From Pelobium manganitolerans (GTDB lineage: Bacteria > Bacteroidota > Bacteroidia > Sphingobacteriales > Sphingobacteriaceae), in the NCBI RefSeq assembly GCF_003609575.1, contig NZ_MBTA01000023.1, forward strand, positions 293,621-357,620: DNA of 64,000 nucleotides, read 5' to 3'. Within the stretch, counting starts at the first letter, position 1. Each line of letters begins with the position of its first letter. Under the pieces are notes generated by a model. That model searched no databases. It was not told the DNA's origin and was given only the letters and a program-made list of their open reading frames with translations. The position numbers and the translations under genes were made by a program. This document shows positions 63,868-64,000 of this stretch, piece after piece.

Positions 63868-63925
63868 GAGAGTGCTGCCGGTACTATCTAAATACTCTCG
63901 ATATACTCTCGTTTAAATAGAGAGT
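63868..63925. repeat. Right arm-type repeat cluster of the island
   Basis: The 7-mer ACTCTCG occurs twice in direct orientation (63894-63900 and 63905-63911) within ACTCTCGATATACTCT, and as the inverse CGAGAGT at 63868-63874; AGAGAGTATTT follows at 63920. The 16-mer matches the left-end copy at 33986 with one mismatch. It lies about 100 bp upstream of the integrase start. Confidence 0.55.
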
Positions 63926-63957
63926 ATTTACATATTTTAGCGTTTACCTTAAAATAA

Positions 63958-63990
63958 AAAAGCCTGAAATCATCTGATTTGCAGGCTTTT
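63958..63990 (+). terminator. Bidirectional hairpin at the window's right end
   Basis: The stem AAAAGCCTG / CAGGCTTTT, with inner AAATC / GATTT pairing, has A-rich and T-rich flanks on both sides. It may insulate the island end from the next chromosomal or element gene. Confidence 0.7.
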
Positions 63991-64000
63991 ATCAATTTTT

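Larger units (their letters stand above)
33913..64000. mobile_element. Composite integrated island (ICE/mobilisable element, degraded), right end beyond window
   Basis: The region is bounded on the left by the tRNA-Ser 3' fragment and holds, near the right, a tyrosine recombinase, truncated mobC, an oriT-like region and primase and rteC fragments. Cargo is a broken SIR2-HerA defence pair and two metal-efflux modules. No conjugation (tra) genes, relaxase or transposases were seen inside the window, so what is visible cannot transfer by itself. The right att site should be an intact tRNA-Ser just past base 64000. Confidence 0.7.

Noticed and set aside
33913..64000. Transposase or insertion sequence driving the rearrangements
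   Set aside because: I found no transposase reading frame and no IS-like terminal inverted repeats with target duplications in the window.

Overview
The window looks like a chromosome segment of a Bacteroidota bacterium close to Pedobacter (Sphingobacteriaceae). The grounds are the TAnnTTTG-type promoter motifs, weak or absent Shine-Dalgarno sequences, a TamL-like Omp85 lipoprotein, DUF3822 and DUF4397 proteins, a bifunctional hisB within a complete his operon, and RteC/MobC/integrase remnants typical of Bacteroidota conjugative elements. The assignment comes from gene content only; no search was run.

Positions 1-33.9 kb are an ordinary chromosomal backbone: DUF3822 (partial), a RecD-like helicase, a 56-aa basic protein with tRNA-Cys, a SpoU methyltransferase divergent from a TamL-like gene, gmhB, gltBD, a DUF4397 lipoprotein, a WD40 protein, the his operon (hisG-D-C-B-H-A-F-[toxin-antitoxin]-IE, minus strand, 22.6 to 14.4 kb), lipA, cydAB, dgkA, speA, and a four-gene operon pairing an FAD oxidoreductase and a membrane polyferredoxin with two GT2 glycosyltransferases. 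The his operon has a recognisable leader peptide with four His codons in a 15-residue ORF, and it carries a ParE-like toxin-antitoxin pair wedged between hisF and hisIE. Several intergenic regions hold low-complexity word-repeat tracts, and two hold copies of a palindromic element whose hairpin is kept by compensating changes.

From 33.9 kb to the window end lies an integrated, composite and partly decayed mobile island. Its left edge is a 23-nt 3' end of a tRNA-Ser gene (attL-like), still followed by the tRNA's terminator. Its right side holds a tyrosine recombinase, a truncated mobC with an oriT-like region, and primase and rteC fragments. The repeat ACTCTCGnTATACTCT occurs near both ends, as integrase arm sites would. 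The intact tRNA-Ser is predicted just beyond base 64000.

The cargo has three parts. (1) A SIR2-HerA anti-phage pair at 34.35-37.04 kb, with herA broken by an in-frame TGA and by loss of its C-terminus. (2) A Zn/Cd/Co-type module at 37.07-45.2 kb: a small DUF6660-like protein, an RND pump naturally fused to a TolC domain, its adaptor and a CPC-type P-ATPase. (3) A copper/silver module at 45.85-61.2 kb: a second DUF6660-like small protein, HMA/DUF3347 proteins, a CPH-type P-ATPase, a CusA pump split into two ORFs, TolC, two CusB-like adaptors with heavy-metal-binding domains, DUF305, a TRASH-like lipoprotein, a haem-binding protein and a multicopper oxidase with a barrel-like C-terminal extension. 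Two diverged N-terminal rteC fragments bracket the copper module. Together the cargo would move metal ions from the cytoplasm (P-ATPases) and periplasm (RND-adaptor-TolC) out of the cell and oxidise Cu(I) in the periplasm.
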